From positions 461,001 through 525,000 of the forward strand of contig JAUIRK010000376.1 of NCBI GenBank assembly GCA_030549495.1: a stretch of DNA of 64,000 nucleotides, written 5' to 3'. How positions within the stretch are numbered: the first letter of the stretch is position 1; each line of letters opens with the position of its first letter. Source of the DNA: Nectonema munidae (lineage: Eukaryota > Nematomorpha > Nectonematoida > Nectonematidae). A program made the translations under genes and the position numbers. Of this stretch, positions 34,190-45,668 are shown in pieces. The notes beneath the pieces are model-generated. The model saw only the letters and a program-made list of their open reading frames with translations. It ran no database searches and was not told the DNA's origin.

Positions 34190-34600
34190 TTTTAATTAAT
34201 TTTTATCAAATTATGCATATACGAAACTTAAATTAAGGGGAGCGAACGATATATTTAAAAAGAATAAATATTTTTTGATTTGAACATTTTTCGATCTTTG
34301 ATTATTTGACTATATTATCTAAAATCGTGCAAATTGCATAATATAGGTAATAACTTTTGTACCATCGTATGAGGTAGCAAAATATGAACAGAAATTTAAT
34401 ATTTTTTCATTTTTTAAGAATATTTTTCGATTCTTTGACAAATATATTATTTAATATCGTGAAAAAATTGCAAATATACAGGTAATAATTTATGTAACAC
34501 CCTCTCTCCGAATGAGGTATATCAAATCTTACATTTGGGCAAAATATGAACTGACAGATTGGAGATGAACCAACGTAGTATAAAGGTAATAACTTATGAT
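34190..34600 (+). repeat. Second copy of the 4.6-5.6 kb repeat family
   Basis: Holds, in the same order, diverged versions of the inverted-repeat right arm (AAGGGGAGCGAACGATATAT), the 160-180 bp unit (GTGCAAATTGCATAATATAG) and the block CCGAATGAGGTATATC followed by one minisatellite unit (TTGGAGATGAACCAACGTAG). The left arm of the inverted repeat is absent here. Confidence 0.85.
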
Positions 34601-34806
34601 TGATACATATTATATTATTTAAGCACAGATGTTCTTTGCTTATTATTCAGCTTCTCGACGCTTCCACTAATCTGCCCTTTTCTTCATTTATCTTTTTCTC
34701 CCTAGGCTTCCCTCATCACACTTAATTTTTAAAGAGTTTCTACTTTTTTGATCAACAAAAATTTTACTGTCTATTAATTTATTTCACTCCTTTAATCATG
34801 TGAGTA

Positions 34807-34975
34807 TACATATATGACGTCCCCTACAACAGGGGGTGGGGGGCTAATTGTAGATGGTGTGTATTAAAAAATAGAGCACGAGGGGTAAAAATCAGGACAG
34901 GGCGCGGGGGGGGGGGGGGGGGTTCAAAACTTAAAATTTTTTGGGGGAGGTCATTTATTTATCATCCCTATGATA
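34807..34975. mobile_element. GGATCATA-type MITE, copy 2
   Basis: TATACATATATGACGTCCC at the left, TATTAAAAAATAGAGCACGA in the middle, a long G-run (34905-34922) and TCATCCCTATGATA at the right. Corresponds to the inverse of 26747-26877. Confidence 0.65.
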
Positions 34976-35311
34976 ACTCACGCTCAATTTATCGACATAT
35001 ACTAATATACTTTTATAATCTTCAACTCAATTTTTAAATAACTTTCGTCTCTGAATAATGATTTTTAACCCCTCATTGACAGTAAAAGAGTGAAATGGTT
35101 TGTCATTCTGAAAATGTGAAATCCAAAAAATTAAATTGAAATGAAAAAATATAAGAACAAAATTTATTTAAAAATTTAAAACTCAAAGAGTTATATATAT
35201 ATATATCTTACAAGCTGTGTCATTTTCAACCAAAGGGTTATATCCTTTTTTCAACAAAATGGATCTAAAAAGAAAATTAAATTTAAAAATTTATTAAAAA
35301 ATATTAAAAAG

Positions 35312-37211
35312 TTAATCAATTACAAATTTTTCCGAGTCATTGGAAATATTTTTTTTGTTTGAAATTTTGATATTATTGAGATATTTTAGACGAGCTAGGG
35401 AAAGATTTTTAACTTGAGCCATTGCAGAACGAATAGAGACATCCAATTTTTTATTTGCGTAATGATCTTCCAATCTATCGTCGTCTTTTTCCTCTTTTAA
35501 GTAAATAAAAAGTATTAGAAGAGAACTCTTTAAAAAATGCATACATACTAAGACTACATACATTTAACATTAGCCCCAAGCACTGAAATATTTAGATCTC
35601 AAAATCAGCAGTAGTGCCTGGCTTCTCAAACGGTTCCATGGTGCGCCCTTGAAGATAACCAGGTGCGTCATGTGAATCCTAAGGTTAAATCTAGATCTGG
35701 GATTCTTAACAAGGGGTGCACTCATCCCCAAAGGGTGTGAGACAACATAACAGGGAGTGCAAGAAACAACCAAATATTGGACAATATACGTAGTATGTAC
35801 TTATTTAAATTTTATGACTGATTTTTCCATATCAATCTCATCATAGGATAAAAAATTTTGAGAAGCACTGATAAATATTCGTCTTTTGATAGTTAATTTT
35901 GTGCTGAGACCGTTATTCGGAATCGAGAAATGCAAAAACTATGTTTTTGTGTCAGACGTTTATTAACACAAATAAATATAAAAGTTTTTCAAGAATGTCA
36001 AAAAATGTACGATTGCGCAAACATTAAACATAACTCGAATACTAATACTAATTCTACACCTAACGCCGACAATAGGTTTTCAAAATTTTACACAGTAAGG
36101 ACCATTTAAAAATTTGTATAAAATTGAGTCTTTATCAAACAAGTTAACTGAAATGATAAATATAGATAACTAGACAGGGACATGTAGATTATAATAGGCA
36201 GCAGCAAAAATTTTAGAAATGATGCATCATAAATTAAAACTCATTCACATGGCAAAGTAGTACATGCAGACAAATTCCATCATTTAGTTATAATTTCTAT
36301 GTATCTAAAAAAAGTAAGGAAAGTGTTGCTGAGACGTCATGCATAAAAGTGCAAGGATAATAATTGGAAAATAAGGAAACCTTTTATTCAAACAAGTTGA
36401 AAACTTTACAAATTTTCGACCACTATGTCTTCTTCAGATAAATAAGCAAAGCGTTAAATGAACGTTCATTAACGAAAAGTCGTCTATTTAACGATTTGTT
36501 TATTTATCTGAAGAAGACGAGAGTGGTCGAAAATCAATAAAGTTTTCAACTTGTTTGAATAAAAATTTTACTTAATATTCCTATCTAAAAAAAGCTTGCT
36601 TAAAACGGCATCTCTCTTCGATAATGTTTTTCTATATCTAAAAGATTCTTACCTATTATAGTTTGAAAAGCACGACGAACACATTCTAATTCATCACTCA
36701 CAATCTAAATGACAAAACGTGAACTTTTGATTCGTGATTATATACTTTATGAAGTGAAAATAAACTTATTGAAGCTTAAAATATCATTTGTACAAGAGTA
36801 TGTAGATGATAGAATGTTTAAATAGTCTTTGTGGTACTAATGCCATCACCTATTTATTCTTGCATTGTTAATATACACTTTTGAAATTTGTGGATGTGCA
36901 TAATTTTGTACAAATTATATTGCTAACTTGAAACGTAATTATATTTCATTCTTAATAAAAAAATATTTCAAATTACTTCTTTCAAATTTTGTTCTAAATT
37001 TTGATTACCGCGAAAATCTTCGATGATATTCTTGTTAAAGATATTAAACAATTCTTCTTTGAAATCATTACTTTCCATCTCCATAGCAAGAATTGTGAAC
37101 TTTGGGAAACTTTCTAAATATTCAGTTTTCTTAATTAGAATAATAACAAAAGGAAGAGGGTGATTATTTAACGAGTCAATCCTGGTAAGCTCGAACAGAA
37201 CATTAAAAAAA
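35312..37211 (-). CDS. Unrecognised gene, three 3' exons
   Basis: Three minus-strand exons join in consistent phase: 36977-37211 (starts after AATAG, ends before GTAATT; contains VLFELTRIDSLNNHPLPFVI and FKEELFNIFNKNIIEDFRG), 36653-36704 (IVSDELECVRRAFQTII, before GTAAGA) and 35312-35493 (EEKDDDRLEDHYANKKLDVS, SIRSAMAQVKNLSLARLKYL, stop at 35312). Together 155 residues of C-terminus. The tail is charged and looks helical; no transmembrane stretch. I do not recognise the family. Upstream exons, at higher coordinates, were not found; the previous exon must end in phase 2. A SINE ends about 8 bases before the first of these exons. Exon borders are inferred from splice consensus and phase only. 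Confidence 0.55.
35608..35870. mobile_element. Probable hAT-type MITE
   Basis: Left end CAGTAGTGCCTGGCTTCTCAAA-like (35608 onward) and right end TTTTGAGAAGCACTGA (about 35857-35872) are imperfect inverses. Internal GGTGCGCC and GGGGTGCACTC patches are typical of such repeats. Lies in the intron between exons 35493 and 36653 of the unrecognised minus-strand gene. Confidence 0.55.
36380..36565. repeat. Fold-back repeat (hammerhead/Penelope-like motif)
   Basis: Left arm 36380-36449 pairs with right arm 36495-36565 with few mismatches. The right arm reads CTGAAGAAGACGAGAGTGG, TCGAAAATCAATAAAG, TTTTCAACTTGTTTGAATAA. The loop contains a further small palindrome, CGTTAAATGAACGTTCATTA. Head-to-head arrangement of two copies of one about 70-base motif. 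Confidence 0.75.
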
Positions 37212-37218
37212 CTATTCG

Positions 37219-37367
37219 GATAAAAAAAAGTACCGGTTTTCATCGAGAAGGCACACTTGCGCCGCTTGTATCAAACTATGATAAAGTAGGCTTGATGCGG
37301 GATTGAACCCAAGACCTTGAGTTATCGAAACCCAGTACCTAACCAACCTTACTCACGCCCCCATAAA
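37219..37367 (-). mobile_element. tRNA-derived SINE, copy 2
   Basis: Minus strand: GGGGGCGTGAGTAAGGTTGG (A-box-like), TTGGGTTCAATCCCGC (B box GGTTCAATCC), then the shared body CATAGTTTGATACAAGCGG and GTGCCTTCTCGATGAAAACC, ending in ACTTTTTTTTATCC. Same family as 18520-18668. Its T-run lies immediately upstream, in transcript sense, of an exon of the unrecognised minus-strand gene. Confidence 0.85.
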
Positions 37368-37679
37368 AGATATGAAAATAATTATTCAGATTCTGAAAAA
37401 ATAATGATATTGCCTTCAAATTTTGCGAAGGTAATATAAAATCATAATATTACTAAAATATTATCATTCTAAATAAAAATATTTTAAGAAACAGTTCAAA
37501 TGCTTAATTATTTTTACTAAAAAATGTCAATCTTTTTATCTTGAACTTTAAGCTTCTGAGGAATTGGAGATTTATATTATTTTGAAAAAAATATGAACCT
37601 TTGTGCCGCCCCATTTTTTATTTTTCGCTACGCCAATGTATGTGCTACATAGGGGCAAACTTTTTTTATTTTATAATTT

Positions 37680-38540
37680 TTAAAATCATAAAAGAATTTT
37701 TGATACCGCCATTATACTTGCATTGTAAACTCTCAAATTTTGAGTGGAAACAGTTAGAAAAGGCAGATAAACCGTTTTTTATTAAAGCCAAACATAAGAA
37801 ATTCATAGAAACAGACTGCTTCTCAAGTTTGGTGTTTTTCAAGATTTTTCCTTTATTGATTGGAGATGAGATTCCAGAATTTAATCAATATTGGGAAGCA
37901 TATTTAGATCTTTGAACTGCGTATTGTATATTTGTGCACCTAAATTGAATGCTGACCACATCAAGTTTATGGAGGATATGATGGTTAATTTTTTTGTTAA
38001 TACAAGAATATTTTTCCAAATAGGTCAGTAATACGAAATTTACATTATATGTTACATTACCCATGGCAATTTCTTTACTTCGGTCCCTTATGTAATTACA
38101 AAACATTGAGATTTGAAAGTAAACATACTACTTTAAAGAAATTTTTCAGAGAACCAAAAACACAAAAAATATAATTAAAACTTTAGCCTATCATCACCAG
38201 TATAAGGAATGTATTTATACAACTTCAAGTTTTTATATAAAAAAGGACTTTAGAAAGTTTGGAAAAAAAAATTAAATTTAGATCTACTTCCAAAGGTCTT
38301 TAAAAAATTCGTGAGTTCATCATATCTAGGATGTGAGTCAAGTATAGAAACTTTTAATTCTGTGTTTTACATCGAATATCATTATATTGTGAATGATTGT
38401 GTTTTAACTTTCGACAAAAATATGCATGACATAAAAGCAAATAAAATATCGAACATTTTTATCGCAAATAATAAGCATCAAGTTTTTCAATAAGCTTGTG
38501 AGTTTTTCGGATTTACTCGACTATCAACATTTAAGTTTGT
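37680..38540 (+). pseudogene. Transposon-encoded protein remnant (RFESKH / KTLA-HHQ type)
   Basis: Plus-strand peptides across frames: IPPLYLHCKLSNFEWKQLEK, FKIFPLLIGDEIPEFNQYWE, then NLHYMLHYPWQFLYFGPLCN and LRFESKHTTLKKFF near 38035-38140, then IIKTLAYHHQYKECIY, then SSYLGCESSIETFNSVFYIE. The series 'P..IGD.IP...W', 'H...HYP..I..FGPL....MRFE.KH' and 'KTLA.RHQ' is one I know from multicopy, transposon-like proteins of fish and invertebrates, with a resemblance to the C-terminal domain of animal EnSpm/CACTA-like elements. At least two stops and frame changes. The class assignment is an inference; no DDE core was seen. Confidence 0.6.
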
Positions 38541-38632
38541 ACTCTTTGTCTTTAGATGTTCCAATGATAGTCATTATAATGGAGCACTTTGTTTTCCATT
38601 AATTACTTTTCAATGTTTATTGTTTTTTAATT

Positions 38633-40374
38633 AAGTCTTAAGTTCCTGGTTTTACATCATGTTGAAAACTCTAAAAAGATTTCATTAGATTTCCATCTCA
38701 ATTTTAAAAATTTAAAAACTTGTGTTCAAAAGAATTTCTCAATGAAAAACGATTTTCTGTTGAAATACTATGATACGGACTTGGAAGAATATATCGATTT
38801 AGAATCAAATATTTTCGAACAACTAAAGAACAAAAAAGTTTTGAAAATAAAGATTATAGATAAAATTTCTAATAATCAAATTATTCGCAAAGGAAGAAAA
38901 CAAACATTGGAGGAAAGGGAAGGAGATGGAATTAAAATCTGAAAGGAACTAATGGCATTAATGGTATCGAAATATCAGAACAAAATCAACAATTGAAGTA
39001 AATTTTAATATAATTCAACAATTTATATCATTTTATTTTTACAGTAAAGAATGGCGGAGAAATTTACATTTTCCCTCTGAAATAATGCAGAAGGGTTTAT
39101 TGAACAAAATGAAGTTAGAAGAAAGTTTGAGTAAATCTGATATTTCAAAGCTCATGGACGTTTTGTATTCCCATTTTATAAGATTCAATGGCGGACTGTA
39201 AACTTTTTAAAAATTTAATCAGTTAATAAATTGTTTTCTTTTTTAGATATACCACTTGTGATAGATTGCAGTTAGTTGAAATGTTATTTGAAAAATTTCC
39301 TTATTTATCTAAAGAAAGTAGATTATCGACGCACTCTTCGAAGGTAAAATATAATTTTTTCCTTTTGTTTGTAACCTTTTTTTAGTTTTATTGGAAAGAG
39401 AAGATAAAGCATAAATGGGAAACGAAAGAAAAATCAGAAATATATCTCCAGGAAGTCAAAGCAAAAAAAAAGAAAAAAAATGTCAATATTCCAAATGAAG
39501 TAAATTGCAACAAAGCTATTTATGGAATGAAAAATCGTTTGCCCTCAAACGTAGAATCAGAAGATGACTTTACACTGGCGAGCATAAACAATGGTTTAAA
39601 AGAGAATACTACAAAACCCAAGTTAATTTTAAAATGGTTAACCTAAGAATGAAATTGACGCTTCCAAAAAGAAGATGGGAAAATGTTGTTGGGAAGTTTC
39701 AATTAAAAAGACTTTTGTATGAATATCCTCAGAACAAGTCTTTCTTTTTTTTTAGCTTTATTCATAATTTATTTTCCACTTTTTAAAGATTACAGAAGAA
39801 TTCAAGCGGCTTGAACTTGAGATCTCAGTGGAAAATATAAAAAATATTTTCTGTAAAAACCTTCAAAAATACAAATCAAGTATTTCAAGTCTAGTAAAAA
39901 AAATCAAAAATACAATAAAAAATAAATACCTTCATAAGCTTAGAAATTAGTTCTAGAAGTAAAAATTTTATTTTATTCAAAATTTTGTAAAATTATTTTT
40001 TAAATTATTTTAGAATTCCAACAGATTGAAGCCTTATATCAATCTCCCAGTTCAAAAAAATTTGGAAAGTTTTATTTTCTTCGAAAATGATGAAAACACA
40101 CAATTCAATCATCCAACAACCATTGTCGTAAAAGACGAACTTTTAAGCTTAAAAAAAGTTTCGATTTGAAAATCGAAGATATCTCTTTATTTTTTTGTGA
40201 CTCTTTTATATGTTCATTCATTGGATTTTTATGTGTTTTTATTTAGATGATCCAATATTATTGAAAAAAACGATGCTTTTAATTCAATTCTTATTATTAG
40301 AAATTAAATGTTCTCAAGAACATAAAAAAATTCTTCCAATTTTGTACAAACTGAATAAAGGTTTAAATGCTTAG
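38633..40374 (+). pseudogene. SAMD3-like (PB1-like + C-terminal region), probably decayed
   Basis: Continues in the same strand and order as the preceding remnant. A PB1/ubiquitin-like segment (VLHHVENSKKISLDFHLNFK, NDFLLKYYDTDLEEYIDLES) lies at about 38650-38860. Phase-matched exons follow at 39045-39197 (RNLHFPSEIMQKGLLNKM), 39247-39343 (LQLVEMLFEKFPYLSKE) and 39386 onward (FYWKEKIKHKWETKEKSEI) to a TAA at 39644. Then MKLTLPKRRWENVVGKF (39649), an exon from 39789 (ITEEFKRLELEISVENI), one at about 40015-40168 (RLKPYINLPVQKNLESFIFF, stop TGA) and one at about 40246-40374 (MLLIQFLLLEIKCSQEHKKI). The order matches multicopy 'sterile alpha motif domain-containing protein 3-like' proteins minus the SAM domain. 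Frame does not connect between 38940 and 39045 or after 39644, so it is probably dead. Confidence 0.55.
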
Positions 40375-43001
40375 TTCTTTTTTTTTAAATTTTTTGTGTG
40401 AATAGAGTTTTTTTTTTGAAAATTAGAGATATATTGATTTATTCAGTAAACCACACTAATATAATGTTGTTTTTACTCTATTATGATTAGCAAGCCTCAC
40501 TAATGTAAGCAATTATGTTTAATGATTCCATTAGTATCACGCTGCACTTACTATTTTAATTAGTAAATCTCAATAAGGTTTACATTATTGTTGACTAATT
40601 TGTTCAGTATTTAAGATGATATACTATTTTGCTTAGTAAATTTTAATAACGTTAAAAGTAATATGTACTAACAACTATCTAAGTAAATTATAGTCTTTAC
40701 TATTTAACTCAGTTGATTTTATTTAATTTGTTTTAATTTTTACAAAGTTTGAAAACCGCTATTTTAGTTCAACAAGAGAACAAAATCATTCATATATGAT
40801 AAATCACTACTCATCGGATGTAATCAAGCCTAATCCTTCTTATCGCCATTTACCAGTTATTGAAACCGATGGTCACAGTTGCCGCTTCTATCGCAAAGTA
40901 TGTTATACTCTAAAAAAAAAAGTGAAGGTTTTATACTATGACTCTAAAAATTGTCTGTTTTGTAAATCTTTAGGGAACAAAATGTTTGGTTGAACTGATT
41001 CTTTATTTGGTGTTCGAAGGTTAAAAATGTCTTTGTCTTATAAAGACCATATGGAAATAGACGACTCATTGGAAATAGTCAGACCTCATTTTACTCTGTA
41101 TTGAGATGAATTGTTGCTTAAAATTAAGTTTTAAATTTTTTTAGCAATAAAATGTTACCAAACTAGAGTAGTAAAACAAAAAAAATGAGGAATAATCTTC
41201 ATATTCTACATACACATATTCTGTTAGTAAAGCAAATTGTTTGAAAATATATTTAGGACTTTAGCCTATGAACTGAATAGTATGGGGTCGTGAATTTAAA
41301 TTTGGAACTTTTAAATAGAAATTGAAAGTCTATTTTTGAAAGAAAATTTACAATAAATCTTAATTAATTACCTATTCCATTCCCTAAGTTATACGATATA
41401 AATCAAATGAAATTATTTATACTAAGTTTTAATAAAAAGACTTGATTGTTTAAAAATTATATTTAGTAAATATAATAAGGGCATTTTTCCTAACTTTTGT
41501 ATTCTATTACATTAATTTAAACTTTTCAGTTAATGTAATCAATATGGATAAACCTTTTAAGCTTTAAATTATAAAGAATACTTTCTTATATACTAATGTG
41601 CTATAAAAAATATTTGCCCTGCTGAAAAATTTATGAGCCCTTATTCAAATAACTGGCTACATTGTGTCTCTGATCAAATATAGCTCAAATTTATATCATT
41701 ATATCAATGAAGTGAAAATTAATGAAAAAATAGATTTTAAGACTAATCTTAAAAAAGAAAAATATGGAAAGTAAACAAATCTTTTAATTACGATAAAAAA
41801 GATATAGAATTAGAATAATTGTCAAAATTGCAAGTTTAATTTTTTCAGCAAACAAACATCTTAGTATATTTATAATGAAGGCATTTAGAAGCTTAATTTT
41901 TCATAAGGTATCTGAAAAATATATATTTAAACCAGGGTTACAAAATCGGAGTCAAAAACATTTAAGAGTTATTGGAAACAAAGTCGATTAAACTATACAA
42001 ACTCGATTAATAATTTTGTGCCAATGACAGCAATAAACTAAACTAGTGTAATTTGCAATTATTTATTGATAGAGGTTTATTATAAATTTAAGGCAATAAT
42101 ATTCTTTTGTTTTTTAGTACAGGGTATCATAAAATTTGGAAGAAGTAATTTCAATAAAGTTGAAGCAGCAAAATTAATAAGAGTCTATGTATTTTCTTCC
42201 GACTGCAAGAAAGTATTTTTAAGTTCAAATAGTCCATAAATCATCAATATTTAGCATAGAAGAAAAAAAAGTTAATAATCTACTAATTTGATTAAATTTT
42301 TATGAAAAAACGATTAAAAGGCAAACAAATAAAATAATAACTCAATATTTATTTTTGGAGATAGAGATAGACTTTTTGCCTACGATTCAAAAAACGTAAA
42401 TAAATCAGAATTTTTTCATAAAACTTCAATTAAAAAAGAGGAATATATAAAAAAAATAAAAGGCTACTTTTCTAAAAGGTAAAAGAACTAAATTAGAAAA
42501 CCCGCTGAGATTTCAAAATAAATTTAAAACTTAAGATGTATCAGAAAGAAAAATATTTAAAAAAAACAATTAATAAGTTTTTAGACATAAATATTATATA
42601 AAAAGGATAAAGATAAAAAAGAAACAAAAGTGACTTCAATTGAGATGATCTTAGCCCAAGATTGCCATATTGGCCATATTGTCAAAAATCTCAATTTTAG
42701 CGAATTTTTGATATATATTTTTATGTCCTCCATAATTAACAGTTTAGTCAAGTGTTTTTTAAGAGTACGCCATACAAAGAAACCATATATATATATATCA
42801 TAAGTTTCTCTGCAGTGTGTATTTGCATGTTGCAAACGTATGCTTACATACCGATTTTAATGTTGTTAGCCTATGTTAGAGTTACAACACCAAATAAAAT
42901 CATATCTCATTTCTGATTGATGTATTTCTTCCATCGATATCGACTTCTAAATAGCTCTTCCAGTAGGTTCTTATCAAATTTTGAAGGCCTGCAAAGCCAC
43001 A
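40375..43001. other. Intergenic, mostly AT-rich
   Basis: Contains a possible exon-like open stretch at about 40757-40898 (HYSSDVIKPNPSYRHLPVIE) ending before GTATGT, unassigned. Also a copy of the 20620-20960 repeat at about 41140-41430 and an ATATATAT tract near 42785. The rest shows no coding signal. Confidence 0.35.
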
Positions 43002-45023
43002 CTATTTCATTACATCTTGCAGAAATAGATCATAGAATACATGAGTGTAATCATTTCCTAAAATAGGTTAATAATTAAAAAGAAAATAGGAAATACCCTT
43101 ATATGTTTAACATGCATTTGAAAAACTGCCATCTAATCTTTATTTATTTCTTAGTGAAATCCCTAACTAGTTTTCAAATAATGATCTTCAAGGGAAAAAT
43201 ATAAAACTATCTTTGACTTTCTTAATTTTGAAAATACTTATCAAATTTCAATGGCTTTTCAGAAATCAAAAAAAGATTGCTTGCTTGTGGTAAAATATTG
43301 TTTATTATTTTAATTAGAACGAAATTCTGAATAATTTTGCTTCTATTGTTTCAAATTCAAAATATAAAGCAAGATGATTTAAAGAATACGACATAAATTA
43401 ATTACTTGTATTTTCACTTTGCTATTCCTATTGTGAAAGGTTTTGAGTCAGATAATGCTTCTTCTTCATTTTCAATTATTTTTTAGCTATGAAAAAACAT
43501 CAAATTTTAAAGATTTAACATTTTAAAACACTTTTAAAAAACACCACTGTGCCCACTGTTTAGAGATACCCCTATCTTCGATATTATTTAAAATTTAAGA
43601 GAGAAAATATTAAAAAATAAGAATTTTTTAATTCAAATCTGTCTTTTTATCAAGCGTATCATATATGATACCTTGAACGTAAATGATAGTTAAAATATAG
43701 GTATAATATAAGATACGTTGGTCATTAACCGATTAATAACACAAATGTACAGAGAAAACAAGCACGATACACATTGTAACAAACCTGGTCACCACTTGTA
43801 TAAATAAACTATGCACTAAATCATTAACGAAAAGTACATCCCTACGGTTGCGGTTCTTTTCGGATGAGAGGCAGAAGATTACTGATAGCGACTGGTCGGT
43901 TCGCCGAACTTACAAAATTCCGTTAGACGATTCTAACGAACCGGTGCGAACCAGATGAATTCCAATAGTGCATATATATATTTTTTACTATACACTTCAC
44001 TTTGTCCTGCATGAATTTCCTTTCATTTCATGTTTGATTTTGATATTGTTCAATATTCTTAGTAAGTTTTTTTATTAAAAATTTGTATATTTTTATAATG
44101 TTAAATAATATGTGTGTTCTACCAGCGGTTGAACAAGCATTTGAACAACATAGAGACAAAATAATTTTCCTCTTCTTCGTGTTTTTTACTTCTTCTTCTT
44201 CAACAAAATCAAACTTACTGAGAATTAAAAATATTTAAATTGTATTTAGGCTTTATCACAGAAAGGCCCAATTTTTATCTTATTTGAACATTTTATAAAA
44301 ATAGGACAATGACCAGCGCGTTAAAACTATACTTTTTTCAATATGTAAGTAAGTGTCATTCTTCGTTTCACAAAATTTTAATTCAGTCTATTAAATTTTT
44401 TCTATATGATATATTGGTATTTAATGCATGTTAATTTAATTTCTTTCTTGGTTAAAAGCGACGATACCTAATATTTCAATATTCTAGATTCTCTGCATTA
44501 AAAAATATAGCTGAATGGGTAAAAATCTCCTTCTGGAATGGAAGAGGGTGGGGTTCAAAAATTTAAAAATCTGGGAGAAACACATTTATATATGATCCCC
44601 TTGTTAAATCTTTGTTAGTAGATTGGTTTTTTTTTTATTTGTTAGCACATCTTAGCACTTCCATGATCACAGTTACCTTTCATCTTAAAGCAAATTTTTA
44701 AAGAAATATCTTCAACAAAGCCCATGAATATTAATGTTATACATACATTTTTAATCGTTTAAATTCCTCATTTGGAATAGTCATTCTGATATTTTTTATG
44801 GAATTATATGCTTGATTAGATGCGATACCGACAACTAAAAAAATAAAAAAGTTTCTCTTTTCAAAACAAAATACGAGACTAGATCATTAATCAATGTTAT
44901 AACTTAATGATTTATTATAAAAATTTAATTTTTTGTAATGCTCCTTGTTTATACATGTCCTCTCTTTTCTTGGTAGTTTCCGAATTTTCAGCTTAAAATG
45001 AATATCGTATTTTTGAGGATGGA
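43002..45023 (-). CDS. Unrecognised gene divergent from PUS3, four 3' exons
   Basis: Four minus-strand exons fit in phase at every junction: 44955-45023 (HPQKYDIHFKLKIRKLPRKE), 44747-44834 (VGIASNQAYNSIKNIRMTIP, NEEFKRLK), 44123-44217 (KFDFVEEEEVKNTKKRKIIL, CSNACSTA) and 43002-43057 (NDYTHVFYDLFLQDVMK, stop TAG). Acceptors are TTACAG, TTTTTTTAG, TTCTCAG and TTTTAG; donors GTATAA, GTATGT and GTAGAA. About 102 residues, basic and charged, without a signal or membrane segment in the part seen. I do not recognise it. An upstream exon ending in phase 1 must lie between 45024 and PUS3; an ATG at 45235 with good context (AAAATGTCTACC) opens a 24-codon frame but lacks a fitting donor. The last intron contains a GAACCGG-type inverted repeat near 43895-43965. 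Confidence 0.5.
44475..44606. mobile_element. GGATCATA-type MITE, copy 3 (partial)
   Basis: TCTCTGCATTAAAAAATATA, a GAGGGTGGGG patch and ATATATGATCCCC at the right match copies 26747-26877 and 34807-34975. The left end is missing or unreadable. Confidence 0.65.
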
Positions 45024-45668
45024 CTGTAATAAATAATAGCTTTAAAATTTTTTTATTTATAATTGTCTGTTATTTTTTTTAAATTAAATCTAAATTGTTC
45101 AATCACGTGATTCATCATCTATTTTTTAACTTTCAATTTTTTTCTTAGGGTCTGTGTCCACACTCATTTTTTTCTCAAAACGTCAAAATGATGTTTTTGT
45201 TTAATAGGTATAGGTAGGTTTTGATATAAGGTAGACATTTTACGTATCAGTATTTTTAATTATGAGCACCTCCAAAACGGGCGCCCTACCGGAAAGGGGG
45301 ATATGCTCACAACTTTAAGCTTTTTAACGAATCTTAACTTTGGCGAATCAGAACAATTAACTTGTTGTGTTACGCGGAGTTGTATTATATATATAATTTA
45401 ACCACTGAAGAATGCTATCCCTCACGATAACTAAACTAGCATACGAGATAGGTATCTAGGTTCTAAATATAGGCTACACTTATTTCTGTAAGGCTACTTT
45501 TATTCAATTTTTCCCTTTAACTTACTGACATTAGATATCAGTGCGTTTAAACTTAAAAGATGCGCTATTTATTTTAAGAATTATTTTTGATTAATATATC
45601 CTTTCTATTTTTCGAAGAATTTAAAATGTTTGCTTATTAACATTCTCCAAAAAAGCAAAGACACAAAT
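45024..45668. promoter_or_regulatory. Probable shared upstream region of two divergent genes
   Basis: Only 645 bp separate the most 5' placed exon of the minus-strand gene from the PUS3 start codon. The stretch includes the least AT-rich short patch of the neighbourhood (CAAAACGGGCGCCCTACCGG near 45274) and no repeat element that I could recognise. A bidirectional promoter is inferred from this arrangement; no core promoter motif was assigned. Confidence 0.35.

Noticed and set aside
40757-40898. Exon-like open stretch HYSSDVIKPNPSYRHLPVIE before GTATGT
   Set aside because: No partner exon in phase on either side; left as a note only.
42890-43001. Minus-strand open piece GLQNLIRTYWKSYLEVDIDG after the stop at 43002
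   Set aside because: Lies beyond the TAG of the phase-consistent last exon, and the gap to an alternative acceptor is only 25 bases, too short for an intron; probably 3' untranslated sequence.
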